From Nocardioides pinisoli (GTDB taxonomy: Bacteria > Actinomycetota > Actinomycetes > Propionibacteriales > Nocardioidaceae): 64,000 nucleotides of DNA. Below are positions 40,532 to 48,976 of this stretch, piece after piece; the stretch's first letter is position 1, and every line of letters starts with the position of its first letter. The position numbers and the translations under genes are program-made. Under the pieces are notes generated by a model. That model saw only the letters and a program-made list of their open reading frames with translations, made no database searches and was not told where the DNA came from. The DNA lies in contig NZ_JANARS010000006.1 in assembly GCF_024199985.1 (NCBI RefSeq), positions 186,001 through 250,000 of the forward strand, written 5' to 3'.

Positions 40532-41698
40532 TCATCCCGCCGCTCGGGAGGCCTCGGCGAGGTCGAGGAGCAGGCCGCGTGCTGGTGCGTGCACCAAGGC
40601 CGCCCACCGCTCCCAGACGCCGTGCTGGCCCTCGCGGACGAGCATCCTCCGTGCGTCGGCCTGGGCGCCCGGCTGAAGGATTGCTGCCGCGACGTGCGGC
40701 GCCTCGGAGTCGGGCATGCCGCCGGAGGCGACGCTCCGCAGGATGCGGAAGGCGGCTCGGGGGATCTCGTCGCGGCCCGAGCGCAGCTGGGCCGTGACCC
40801 GCTCGAGATCTGCCGGGGGCGTGCCGATCCGGAGCAGCTCGATGCCGAGCACGTCGGTGACCAGCTCGAGGTCGGCGCGCATGAAGTCGCGCTGCACGAG
40901 GTCGCCCTCGTCGAGCGCCTGCTTCACCCGAGTCCAGGGCTGCTCCGCGCCCGCGACGTCGCGGGCGACCTGCTCGGGTACGGCGATCGGCGGGGTGTCG
41001 AACATCAGGAGGTCGCGCACGCCGCTGGGCACCAGTCGTCCGAGGACCCAACCGTCGGCGGCGTTGGCCCGCGCACCCAGGTCGAGCACCTCGGTCCAGC
41101 AGTCGGCGGCGAGGTCCTCGACGCGGAGTCGGCCGCCGGGCAGGCTCGGCCCGACGAGGAAGCCGCTCAGGGGGGCGCCGGCCCACGACCGGGCCAGGTC
41201 GGCGTGCTCTGCGAGACGCCCGGTCGCGAGCTCGTCGACGAAGCGCTCCAGCCCGCCCAGCTCGTGGACCAGGACCTGGTGGAACAGCCACGACTCCCCC
41301 AGCACCCGTGAGACGACCTGGACCGGGTCACCCCCGTTGGCGTGGCAGTCGGCGAGCTGGTCGTCGTGGAAGGTCTCGATGGCATAGGTCAGCGCGAGCC
41401 GTTGGATCGTCCCCGTCTCGGTGTCCGGGTCCTCGCAGCGGACGGCCTGGTAGGCGATCCAGCGCGCCCACACCCAGTCGGGGAGCTCGTCGCCGAGGGA
41501 GGCGAGCTGGGTCAGGAGCACGTGGTGGCGGCTGCGCAGGTTGAGCGCCGGCACGGACGCGTGCAGCTCGAGCGCGCGGGCGGCGTCACCGGACCGCTCG
41601 GCGGCGAGCGACTGCTCCACGATGTCGAAGTGCGCGGCGGTCATCCGGTCGGCGACACGCGGCTGCCGGCGAAAGCCGGGAGTGAGGTTCCGAGACAT
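40532..41698 (-). CDS. Large hypothetical protein of unknown function
   Basis: A 388-residue soluble, helical, acidic protein that I do not recognise. Landmarks are an N-terminal ADRMTAAHFDIVEQSLAAERSGDAARALELH (TPR-like), RSRHHVLLTQLASLGDELPDWVWARWIAYQ, a region with SWLFHQVLVHELGGLERFVDEL, and a C-terminal HGVWERWAALVHAPARGLLLDL. No catalytic motif or membrane segment is evident. The ATG at 41698 is chosen; a longer in-frame frame to 42028 would overlap the opposite-strand gene. It converges with nothing and lies just upstream of the toxin-antitoxin pair on the same strand. Confidence 0.75.
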   Translation of the reverse strand: MSRNLTPGFRRQPRVADRMTAAHFDIVEQSLAAERSGDAARALELHASVPALNLRSRHHVLLTQLASLGDELPDWVWARWIAYQAVRCEDPDTETGTIQRLALTYAIETFHDDQLADCHANGGDPVQVVSRVLGESWLFHQVLVHELGGLERFVDELATGRLAEHADLARSWAGAPLSGFLVGPSLPGGRLRVEDLAADCWTEVLDLGARANAADGWVLGRLVPSGVRDLLMFDTPPIAVPEQVARDVAGAEQPWTRVKQALDEGDLVQRDFMRADLELVTDVLGIELLRIGTPPADLERVTAQLRSGRDEIPRAAFRILRSVASGGMPDSEAPHVAAAILQPGAQADARRMLVREGQHGVWERWAALVHAPARGLLLDLAEASRAAG

Positions 41699-41818
41699 GC
41701 CTCCACCCCAATGCTCGCGCGGGGGCCACCACAAGCCACTCGAGCGGATCTGTGGACAGTGGCGGGACCCTGTGGAGACGCGTTCGCCACGTGCCTCGTC
41801 GGAGGGCAGTCTCGGTCC

Positions 41819-42226
41819 ATGTTCGAACCAGTCCTCACCACCCAGACCCAGCTGGAGCATGCGTGGCGCGAGCTGATGGGGCCATGGAGCTTCGGTCGCC
41901 ACAGCGTCTGGATGATGCTCATCGTCGACGACCGCCCGCTGCCGCAGCTGACCGAGATCGACGAAGCGGTCCACCCACCTGACGCCGAGCACCTGGACGG
42001 TCTCGCGGAGCTCCTGCTCATGCTCCATCGCGAGGTGGCGCCGGGACTGCGCGTCGCGTTCCTCCGCTCACGCCCCGGCAAGGACTCCGTCACCGACACC
42101 GACCGGGCCTGGGCGACGAGCCTCTACGCGGCCGCACGTCGCGCAGGCGTCCCGTGCGAGGTCGTGCACCTCGCCACCCGCGGCGCGATCCGGCCCCTCC
42201 CCGCCGACGTCGTGGGGATCCGGTAG
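41819..42226 (+). CDS. Hypothetical protein (135 residues)
   Basis: A 135-residue soluble protein with an alpha/beta pattern: SVWMMLIVDDRPLPQL, LAELLLMLHREVAPGLRVAFLRSRPG, and ATSLYAAARRAGVPCEVVHLATRG. The alternating strand and helix units resemble a Rossmann-like half-fold, but no family motif is visible. GGAGG lies upstream of the ATG. It is divergent from the large unknown gene at 40532-41698, with 120 bp between starts containing two DnaA-box-like TGTGGA sequences 20 bp apart (41750-41779). Confidence 0.75.
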   Translation: MFEPVLTTQTQLEHAWRELMGPWSFGRHSVWMMLIVDDRPLPQLTEIDEAVHPPDAEHLDGLAELLLMLHREVAPGLRVAFLRSRPGKDSVTDTDRAWATSLYAAARRAGVPCEVVHLATRGAIRPLPADVVGIR

Positions 42227-42310
42227 GTCGCGCGCCACGCTCGCCCTGCGTCGCGCCGGGTGCTCGATGACCGGGCGGGCACGTGCCGAGGGGGCCTCTA
42301 GGCTCGCGCC

Positions 42311-43006
42311 ATGCCTTCTCCAGCGGCCGAACCACGGCACGCCAGCCAGACGGCCGGACCGCTGGACGCCCTGGTCGACCGTGCCCTGTCGCTGCTCGAG
42401 CGGGCCGAGCGGGTCGTGCTCGGCATCACCGGCCCACCCGGCGCCGGCAAGTCGACGCTCGCCGAGATGCTGATCTCGCGACTGTGCGCCGACCTGGGCG
42501 AGGAAGCCGTCGGCCACCTGCCGATGGACGGCTACCACCTCGCCGACGCGCAGCTCGACCGGCTCGGCCGGCGCGACCGCAAGGGTGCGCCCGACACCTT
42601 CGACGTCGACGGCTACGTCGCGACGCTGCGGCGCCTGCACGACGAGCCCGACCGCACCGTCTTCGCGCCGGGCTTCGAGCGTGACCTCGAGCAGCCGATC
42701 GCCGCGGCGCTCTCGATCCTGCCGTCCGCGCACCTCGTGGTCACCGAGGGCAACTACCTCCTGGCCCCCGACGGCGGCTGGGAGCGCGTACGTCCGCTGC
42801 TGGCCGAGGCGTGGTACGTCGACGTCGACCCCGCCGTGCGCCGCGAGCGGCTGACCCGCCGGCACGAGCAGTTCGGCAAGTCACCCGGTGCCGCACGGGC
42901 CTGGGTCGAGCGCGTCGACGAGCCCAACGCCGAGCTGGTCGCCCGGACGCGGGACGCGGCCGACGTGGTGGTCGAGCTCGACCGGCTCGGGCTCGGGTTC
43001 GGGTGA
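42311..43006 (+). CDS. P-loop nucleoside/pantothenate-kinase-like protein
   Basis: A 231-residue kinase of the uridine kinase/PanK-like family. The P-loop is GITGPPGAGKST (about residues 38-49), the substrate motif is LPMDGYHLADAQLDRLGRRDRKGAPDTFDV-like (residues 73-100), and the lid helix is RRERLTRRHEQFGKS. Relatives annotated as nucleoside/nucleotide kinases or fructose-type kinases share this MDGYHL element. The substrate is therefore uncertain. It precedes the DUF2237 gene by 16 bp and may be cotranscribed. Confidence 0.87.
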   Translation: MPSPAAEPRHASQTAGPLDALVDRALSLLERAERVVLGITGPPGAGKSTLAEMLISRLCADLGEEAVGHLPMDGYHLADAQLDRLGRRDRKGAPDTFDVDGYVATLRRLHDEPDRTVFAPGFERDLEQPIAAALSILPSAHLVVTEGNYLLAPDGGWERVRPLLAEAWYVDVDPAVRRERLTRRHEQFGKSPGAARAWVERVDEPNAELVARTRDAADVVVELDRLGLGFG

Positions 43007-43022
43007 GGGGCATGATCACCCC

Positions 43023-43412
43023 ATGAGCGAGCGCAACGTCCTGGGCGGAGAGCTCGAGTCCTGCGGCACCGACCCCGTCACCGGCTTCTACCGCGACGGC
43101 ACGTGCACGGTCGGCCCGCAGGACGTCGGCCTGCACGCCATCTGCGCCGTCATGACCGAGGAGTTCCTGGCCCACCAGGCGTCGGTCGGCAACGACCTCT
43201 CCACGCCCCGTCCCGAGTGGCACTTCGCCGGCCTGGTGCCGGGCGACCGCTGGTGCGTGGTCGCCGTCCGCTGGCTCCAGGCGTACGACGCCGGGGTGGC
43301 CGCCCCGGTCGTGCTGTCCGCGACGTCGGAGCGCGCGCTCGACGTCGTACCGCTCGAGGTGCTCCGGGCGCACTCGGTGGACGTGCCCCCGGACCTCAGC
43401 GCGCTTGACTGA
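43023..43412 (+). CDS. DUF2237 family protein
   Basis: A 129-residue protein with the DUF2237 signature at its start, NVLGGELESCGTDPVTGFYRDG, then CTVGPQDVGLHAICAVMTEEFL and PEWHFAGLVPGDRWCVVAVRW. Conserved Cys residues (in ESCGT, GTCTV, AICAV and RWCVV) could bind metal. Function of the family is not known; it is common in bacteria, often near metabolic kinases. The stop codon is inside a 17-bp tandem duplication. Confidence 0.87.
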   Translation: MSERNVLGGELESCGTDPVTGFYRDGTCTVGPQDVGLHAICAVMTEEFLAHQASVGNDLSTPRPEWHFAGLVPGDRWCVVAVRWLQAYDAGVAAPVVLSATSERALDVVPLEVLRAHSVDVPPDLSALD

Positions 43413-43439
43413 CCGCGACGCTGGACTGACCGCGACGCT
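43407..43439. repeat. 17-bp tandem duplication spanning a stop codon
   Basis: GACTGACCGCGACGCT occurs at 43407-43422 and again at 43424-43439. The first copy contains the DUF2237 TGA. The rest of the 102-bp gap to the dehydrogenase shows no clear hairpin. Confidence 0.75.
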
Positions 43440-43514
43440 CCACTCGCATGTGCCTCGGACCCTCGGGTACGGGACGTCTTCGACCACCCCCGATCCGAAG
43501 GCGGTAGACCCGCG

Positions 43515-44702
43515 ATGAAGGCAGTCACCTGGCAGGGCGTCCACGACATGCAGGTCACGGAGGTCCCCGACCCCCGCATCGAGCAGCCGACGGACGCGAT
43601 CATCAAGATCACGTCGACCGGCCTGTGCGGCTCCGACCTGCACCTCTACGAGACGCTCGCACCGTTCATGGAGGCCGGCGACGTCGTCGGCCACGAGCCG
43701 ATGGGCATCGTCGAGGAGGTCGGCCCGGGGGTGAGCAACCTCAAGGTCGGCGACCGGGTCGTCGTGCCCTTCAACGTGTGCTGCGGCTCGTGCTGGATGT
43801 GCGACCAAGGCCTCTACAGCCAGTGCGAGACCACGCAGAACCACGAGCACGGCACCGGCGCGAGCTTCTTCGGCTACAGCAAGCTCTACGGCCAGGTCCC
43901 CGGCGGCCAGGCGGAGTACCTCCGCGTCCCGTTCGCCGACTTCCTCCCCGTCAAGGTGCCGCACGAGCACGCCGACGACCGGTTCCTGTTCCTCTCCGAC
44001 GTCCTGCCCACGGCTTGGCAGGGCCTGCAGTACGCCGACGTGCCCGACGGTGGCACCCTCCTCGTCCTCGGCGCCGGCCCGATCGGCGACATGGCCTCCC
44101 GCATGGCCGTTCGCGCCGGCCACCGTGTCATCACCGTCGACCGCGTGCCCGAGCGGCTGGCCCGCGTCGAGGCCTTCGGCGCCGAGCCGCTCAACCTCGA
44201 CGACGCCGAGGAGGTCGGCAGCGTGGGCGACGTCGTCCGCGAGGCCACCGGCGGCCGCGGCCCCGACGCCGTCATCGACGCGGTCGGCATGGAGGCCCAC
44301 GGCTCGGGCGGCGCGCAGGTCGTGCAGAAGATGACCGGGCTGCTGCCCGACGCCATCGCCGAGCCGATGATGAAGACGGCCGGCCTCGACCGCCTCGCCG
44401 CGCTGCACACCGCCATCGACGCCGTCCGCCGCGGCGGCACGATCTCGATCTCCGGCGTCTACGGCGGCATGGCCGACCCGATGCCGATGATGCAGCTCTT
44501 CGACAAGCAGATCCAGGTGCGGATGGGCCAGGCCAACGTGCGCCGCTGGACCGACGAGCTCCTCGCCATGCTGGTCGAGGACGACCCCTTCGGCGTCGAC
44601 GCGTTCGCCACCCACCACCTCCCGCTCACCGAGGCGCCCGACGCCTACGCGCACTTCCAGAAGAAGGAGGAGGGCATGGTGAAGGTGGTCTTCCAGCCCT
44701 GA
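43515..44702 (+). CDS. Zinc-dependent alcohol dehydrogenase (formaldehyde-dehydrogenase-like)
   Basis: A 395-residue medium-chain dehydrogenase. Catalytic zinc ligands lie in GLCGSDLHLYE and GHEPMGIVEEVG; structural zinc is bound by CCGSCWMCDQGLYSQC. The NAD-binding fold has VLGAGPIGDMASRMAV. Residues 265-300 (DAVIDAVGMEAHGSGGAQVV) form the insertion typical of glutathione-independent formaldehyde dehydrogenases and related Zn-ADHs. It oxidises short-chain alcohols or aldehydes with NAD; the true substrate is unknown. It stands alone, 115 bp before the desaturase gene. Confidence 0.91.
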   Translation: MKAVTWQGVHDMQVTEVPDPRIEQPTDAIIKITSTGLCGSDLHLYETLAPFMEAGDVVGHEPMGIVEEVGPGVSNLKVGDRVVVPFNVCCGSCWMCDQGLYSQCETTQNHEHGTGASFFGYSKLYGQVPGGQAEYLRVPFADFLPVKVPHEHADDRFLFLSDVLPTAWQGLQYADVPDGGTLLVLGAGPIGDMASRMAVRAGHRVITVDRVPERLARVEAFGAEPLNLDDAEEVGSVGDVVREATGGRGPDAVIDAVGMEAHGSGGAQVVQKMTGLLPDAIAEPMMKTAGLDRLAALHTAIDAVRRGGTISISGVYGGMADPMPMMQLFDKQIQVRMGQANVRRWTDELLAMLVEDDPFGVDAFATHHLPLTEAPDAYAHFQKKEEGMVKVVFQP

Positions 44703-44817
44703 TCCGCACGGCGGGGCGAGGGACGTCGACAGCCCGCAGGCCTATCCACCGGCCCGCCCGGAGGTGTAGGCAAGGAGGGCGAGGGCGTCCCTCGCGTCCG
44801 CCGGACGAGGAGATGGC

Positions 44818-45750
44818 ATGGCCGCACTCGAGACCACCCAGCTGCTGACCGAGCTCGAGCCGGTGGTGGAGGACAACCTCAACCGCCACCTGGCGATCGC
44901 CGACGAGTGGATGCCCCACGAGTACGTGCCGTGGAGCCTGGGCCGCGACTTCGCCGACCTCGGCGGCGATCCGTGGGAGGTGGCGCAGTCGCAGCTCTCA
45001 CCGATCGCGCGCACGGCGCTCGAGGTCAACCTCCTCACCGAGGACAACCTGCCGAGCTACCACCGCGAGATCGACCGCGCCTTCGGCCGCGACAGCGCGT
45101 GGGGCGCCTGGGTCAACCGGTGGACGGCCGAGGAGGGCCGGCACGCGTTCTGCATCCGCGACTACCTCCTCGTCACCCGCGGCGTCGACCCCGTCGAGCT
45201 CGAGCGCGCGCGGATGGAGACGATGGAGACCGGCTACGAGGCGATGGACAAGTCGCTGCTCAACGTCTGCGCCTACGTGTCCTTCCAGGAGCTCGCCACC
45301 CGCGTCTCCCACCGCAACACCGGGCGCTACACCGAGGAGCCGGTCGCCGACAAGCTGCTCGCCCGCGTCGCCAAGGACGAGAACCTGCACATGATCTTCT
45401 ACCGCAACCTCGTCACCGCGGCCCTCGAGCTCGCGCCCAGCCGGACGATGCGCGCGATCACGGAGGAGGTCGTCGGCTTCGAGATGCCCGGCAGCGTCAT
45501 CCCAGGCTTCTCGCGCAAGGCGGTGCAGATGGCCAAGGCCGGCATCTACGACCTCCGCATCCACCACGACGACATCGTCTCGCCGCTGCTGCGGCAGTGG
45601 GGGGTGTGGGAGCTGACCGGCCTCGACGCCGACGGCGAGGCGGCCCGCGACGAGCTGGCTGCCGCCGTGGCCGCGCTCGACGGCGAGGCGACGCGCTTCG
45701 TCGAGCGACGCGACGCCGCGGCAGCCAAGAAGGCGGCACGCCAGGCCTGA
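44818..45750 (+). CDS. Acyl-ACP desaturase, soluble di-iron type
   Basis: A 310-residue ferritin-like desaturase. The two E/D-E-x-x-H iron motifs are EEGRH (in WTAEEGRHAFCIRDYL) and DENLH (in AKDENLHMIFYRNL). The helix with LTEDNLPSYHREI supplies a further Glu. Mycobacterial DesA1 and DesA2 are relatives, introducing a double bond into acyl-ACP for membrane or envelope lipids. The start is ATG 44818, with GAGGAG five bases upstream. All ligands appear present, so it is likely an active desaturase. Confidence 0.92.
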   Translation: MAALETTQLLTELEPVVEDNLNRHLAIADEWMPHEYVPWSLGRDFADLGGDPWEVAQSQLSPIARTALEVNLLTEDNLPSYHREIDRAFGRDSAWGAWVNRWTAEEGRHAFCIRDYLLVTRGVDPVELERARMETMETGYEAMDKSLLNVCAYVSFQELATRVSHRNTGRYTEEPVADKLLARVAKDENLHMIFYRNLVTAALELAPSRTMRAITEEVVGFEMPGSVIPGFSRKAVQMAKAGIYDLRIHHDDIVSPLLRQWGVWELTGLDADGEAARDELAAAVAALDGEATRFVERRDAAAAKKAARQA

Positions 45751-45790
45751 CGCGGCGCTCCGGGCAGCCGCTGCGGTCAGCCGCTCGAGT

Positions 45791-45979
45791 TCAGTGCTGC
45801 GCCGGCACGACGTGGGCGTCGGCGCCGGGGTAGACGAGCCCCTCGTGGCCGTCGCTCCACTTCACGACGTACGGCGGCCCGCCGTCCTCGCCGCGCACCT
45901 CGACGATCTGCCCCTGCCGGGGGGTCTTGTCCACCCTGTTGCTTTCGGCGACCAGGCTGTCGCCCACCTGAGCCTTCAT
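45791..45979 (-). CDS. DUF1918 small protein
   Basis: A 62-residue single-domain protein. AQVGDSLVAESNRVDKTPRQGQIVEVRG followed by PYVVKWSDGHEGLVYPGADAHV is the whole DUF1918 domain, a small SH3-like barrel common and often multicopy in actinobacteria. Its function is unknown. The ATG at 45979 is used. It is monocistronic and converges with the desaturase gene, with 40 bp between stops. Confidence 0.88.
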   Translation of the reverse strand: MKAQVGDSLVAESNRVDKTPRQGQIVEVRGEDGGPPYVVKWSDGHEGLVYPGADAHVVPAQH

Positions 45980-46064
45980 GCGTCCACCATGCGACGGGGT
46001 CGACCTCCCGGCAAGGGACCTTCTGCCCCCGTCCGAGGGCCGGCGTGACCGGGCCCGACAGCCC

Positions 46065-46105
46065 GCGACTCGTGGCCCGCCACCAGCTGGTGGACCACGA
46101 GTCGC
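46065..46105. terminator. Nested hairpin terminator after the FAD oxidoreductase gene
   Basis: Outer arms GCGACTCGTGG (46065-46075) and its exact complement (46095-46105) enclose a second perfect palindrome, CCACCAGCTGGTGG (46080-46093). The stem ends 8 bp past the stop codon of the minus-strand gene. Confidence 0.8.
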
Positions 46106-46113
46106 AGGGGGCT

Positions 46114-47481
46114 TCAGCCCAGGACGCTGCCGATCATCAGCACGCCGTCCGGGTCGTACGTCCGGCGCGCCCGCCGCAGCCGGGCGAGGGTCACCTCGTC
46201 GTAGGCGTCGGCGTACTCCTCCGGGGTGAACGTGAAGTTCGGCAGCCGGTGCGTGCCCACCCACGGCGCCATCGCGTCGAGGATCGCGCCGGCGTGGTCC
46301 TCCACGCCGGGGATCCCGGCGATGCCGACCACGAGCAGCGAGTACGCCGCGTCGCGAGAGGCGAAGGCGCTCGGGTGCTCGCCCGGCCGGGCGTAGGCGC
46401 CGCCGAGCTGGCGCACCTCCACCAGGATCTGCGGCGAGGGGACCCCGGGACCGGTCAGCGCCAGCAGCGCGTCCGCGGTCTCGGCGGTGAAGTCGGCGAG
46501 CACGTGGCCCGCCTCGTAGGCCGGGGTCGGGTCGAGCGGGTCGGTGTGGACCGAGTCGATCGCCGTGTAGGGCTTCTCGCTCACGTCGTCGAGGATCACC
46601 GGAGCGGCCGCCCGCATCGCGGCGAACCAGCGCTCCCCGTCCTCGGCCGAGCCCGTCCAGACGTAACGGACCGAGAGCGTCAGGCGGCCGGCGAGCATCG
46701 GCGGCACCCCCTCCATCTCCGGGAGCTGGAAGAGCGCGAACGACGTCGTGCCCTCCTCGGGCAGCTCGGCCGACCAGGCCCGCCAGGCGTCGATGACGGC
46801 GGGGGCGTCGGCGCCGTCGAACCACATCGAGCCGCCGTAGAACCGCGGCTGCTCGACCAGGTCGAACTCGATCGCCGTGATGATGCCGAGCATGCCCTTC
46901 GCGCCGCGGAGGGCGAAGAACAGCTCGGGGTGCTCGGTCGGGGTCACCCGCCGCAGCACGCCGTCTCCGGTGACGACCTCGATGGCGCGCACCTTGTCGA
47001 TGGCGAGGCCGTAGGTCCGGGCCATCGGCCCGAGGCCGCCGCCGGTGGTGTAGCCGACGATGCCGACGTCGGTGATCGAGCCCGAGAGCGGGGCCAGGCC
47101 GTGCGGCGCGGCGGCCTCGACCACCTTGAGCCACTTCACGCCGGCTCCGGCGCGGGCCCAGCCTTCCTCGGGGTGGATGACGACCTCGTCGAGCTCCTTC
47201 GTGGTGACGAGCAGCCCGGTGGTCAGGTCGGCCATCGGGCCGTGGCCGGTGGCCTGCGGGGTGACGCGGAGGCCGTGGCGGGCCGCGAACTGCACGGCCT
47301 CGACCACGTCCTGGGCGTCATGCGCCGCCAGGACGGCCGCGGGCCGCACCGGGACGGCGACGTTCCACGGCGAGACGAGGGCGTCGTACTTCTTCTCGCC
47401 CGGCACCGCGACGGTGCCGATGGTGAGTGCGTCCAGCTCCGCGAACGGTACGGCTGCGGCGCTGGTCTGTGCGATGGTCAT
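46114..47481 (-). CDS. FAD-binding oxidoreductase, BBE/6-HDNO-like, copy 1
   Basis: A 455-residue flavoenzyme of the PCMH/VAO family with a C-terminal BBE element. The FAD-binding half shows RVTPQATGHGPMADL, GSITDVGIVGYTTGGGLGPMARTYGL and DLFFALRGAKGMLGIITAIEFDL-like strands. The C-terminal RRTYDPDGVLMIGS is the BBE tail. The His in ATGHG could form a covalent flavin bond; the second Cys link of berberine-bridge enzymes is not evident. Substrates range from alkaloids to sugars. GGAGG precedes the ATG. Three SARP-type heptamers lie 48 bp upstream, so the gene is a probable target of the regulator at 48977-50854. Confidence 0.89.
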   Translation of the reverse strand: MTIAQTSAAAVPFAELDALTIGTVAVPGEKKYDALVSPWNVAVPVRPAAVLAAHDAQDVVEAVQFAARHGLRVTPQATGHGPMADLTTGLLVTTKELDEVVIHPEEGWARAGAGVKWLKVVEAAAPHGLAPLSGSITDVGIVGYTTGGGLGPMARTYGLAIDKVRAIEVVTGDGVLRRVTPTEHPELFFALRGAKGMLGIITAIEFDLVEQPRFYGGSMWFDGADAPAVIDAWRAWSAELPEEGTTSFALFQLPEMEGVPPMLAGRLTLSVRYVWTGSAEDGERWFAAMRAAAPVILDDVSEKPYTAIDSVHTDPLDPTPAYEAGHVLADFTAETADALLALTGPGVPSPQILVEVRQLGGAYARPGEHPSAFASRDAAYSLLVVGIAGIPGVEDHAGAILDAMAPWVGTHRLPNFTFTPEEYADAYDEVTLARLRRARRTYDPDGVLMIGSVLG

Positions 47482-47510
47482 GCTTTCCTCCGTGTGGGTC
47501 GTCGTTGACC

Positions 47511-47558
47511 AGACGAAGGTGCACCCCGAGGCTTGCGGGCGACTTGAACCCGACTTGA
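47511..47558 (-). promoter_or_regulatory. SARP-type heptamer repeats, site A, with promoter element
   Basis: Read on the minus strand, TCAAGTC (47558-47552), TCAAGTC (47547-47541) and GCAAGCC (47536-47530) are exactly 11 bp apart. Seven bases on comes GCAC-N2-TCGTCT (47522-47511), an element also found at the same distance in site C. The start codon of the FAD oxidoreductase is 48 bp beyond the last heptamer. Confidence 0.82.
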
Positions 47559-47572
47559 GCCCGACCGCGGAA

Positions 47573-48967
47573 TCAGTCGTTCGAGGCGGCCTGAGGGCCC
47601 ACGAACAGTCCTTGCGGGTCCACTTGACGACGGATCCGCAACAACCGGTCGTACGCCGCCGGCGACCAGCCGCGGCGGGCGGCGGCCTCGTAGGCCATCG
47701 ACAGGTAGGCCGCGCTCGAGGTCCACGGCGAGAGGGAGTCGAGGATGCGCAGGGCGTCCTGGCGCACGGCGCTCCACCCGGTGCCCACGTCGAGACCGAC
47801 GCCGAGCACCAGGAACGACCCGTCGAGGTGGTCCATCGCGCCACCGCGCGGCGCGGGTCGCGCCAGCGCGCCGCCGAGCTGGCGCAGCTCGACGAAGAGC
47901 AGGTTGCTGCCCGACCCCGGCCCGGCCACGTCGACCAGGGCGTCGACCGCGTCCGCCGGCAGTCCGTGGACGAGCACGCTGTTGGCGTAGACCGCGGTGG
48001 GCTCCTGCGGGTCGAGCTGGAGGTGGGCGATGTCGGCGGCCGGCATCTGGGTGAACGTGTCGACCTCGGGCCGCAGCGCGCGCAGCGGGGCGATCGCGCG
48101 GGCACCCGCCTCGGCATCGCCGAGCACGACGGCGTCGACCACGACCAGCTTGCGGGCGCGCAGGTGCGGCGGCAGCCACTCGATGTCGGGGATCTGGAAG
48201 ATCCGGGCGACGCTCGTCACCGCCTCCGGAGCGTCGGCCGTCCACTCGCCCCAGGCGGTGAGCACGCGCCGGGCGTGCTCCCAGTCCCACGCGAGCATCC
48301 CGGCGTACGCCGTCCGCACCGGCAGCAGGTCGAACTCCAGGGACGTGACCACCCCGAAGCCGCCGCTCCCCCCGCGCGCGGCCCAGAGCAGGTCGGCGTC
48401 GTGGTCCTCGGTCGCCCGCACGAAGGTGCCGTCGGCGAGCACCAGCTCGACGGCCGTGATCGCGCTGCACTGCAGGCCGTGCTGGCGGGCATACCAGCTC
48501 ACGCCGCCGCCGAGCGAGGAGCCGACCACCCCGACGCTCGGGCTCGACATGTGCATCCCGGCCAGCCCCACCCGACCGGCGCGGGCGACGACGTCGCCCC
48601 AGAGCACGCCGGCCTCGGCGCGCGCCGTCCGGGTGGCGACGTCGACGCTCAGCCCGGTCATCGCGGAGGTGCGGAGGAGGACGGCGTCGCCGAGCCGGCC
48701 GGCGAGCGGAGGGGCGCCGTGGCCGGTGCCCTGCGGCGCGACCCGGAGCCCGGCCGCCGCAGCGGCCTTCACGACCCGGGCGACCTCCTGCGGGTCGGCC
48801 GGGTAGGCCACCGCGGCCGGGTGCTCGTCGACCTGGAGGTTCCACGGCATCCGCGCCTCGTCGTAGAGGGGGTCGCCCGGCAGGTGGACGGCACCACCGG
48901 CCAGCCCACGCAGCGCCCCCGCGTCGGGGTAGGCGTCGGCGGTCGGGAGGGGGGCGGAGTCGGGCAC
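47573..48967 (-). CDS. FAD-binding oxidoreductase, BBE-like, copy 2
   Basis: A 464-residue paralogue of the neighbouring flavoenzyme. Matching landmarks are RVAPQGTGHGAPPLAG, SPSVGVVGSSLGGGVSWYARQHGL, LLWAARGGSGGFGVVTSLEFDLLP and the closing RRQVDPQGLFVGPQ. The candidate covalent His (TGHGA) is kept. The two are clearly diverged, so they may act in successive steps or on different substrates. The start at ATG 48967 lies 10 bp from the regulator's stop codon, and the SARP site B is inside the end of the regulator gene 41 bp upstream. Confidence 0.89.
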   Translation of the reverse strand: MPDSAPLPTADAYPDAGALRGLAGGAVHLPGDPLYDEARMPWNLQVDEHPAAVAYPADPQEVARVVKAAAAAGLRVAPQGTGHGAPPLAGRLGDAVLLRTSAMTGLSVDVATRTARAEAGVLWGDVVARAGRVGLAGMHMSSPSVGVVGSSLGGGVSWYARQHGLQCSAITAVELVLADGTFVRATEDHDADLLWAARGGSGGFGVVTSLEFDLLPVRTAYAGMLAWDWEHARRVLTAWGEWTADAPEAVTSVARIFQIPDIEWLPPHLRARKLVVVDAVVLGDAEAGARAIAPLRALRPEVDTFTQMPAADIAHLQLDPQEPTAVYANSVLVHGLPADAVDALVDVAGPGSGSNLLFVELRQLGGALARPAPRGGAMDHLDGSFLVLGVGLDVGTGWSAVRQDALRILDSLSPWTSSAAYLSMAYEAAARRGWSPAAYDRLLRIRRQVDPQGLFVGPQAASND

Positions 48968-48976
48968 GTCAGCACC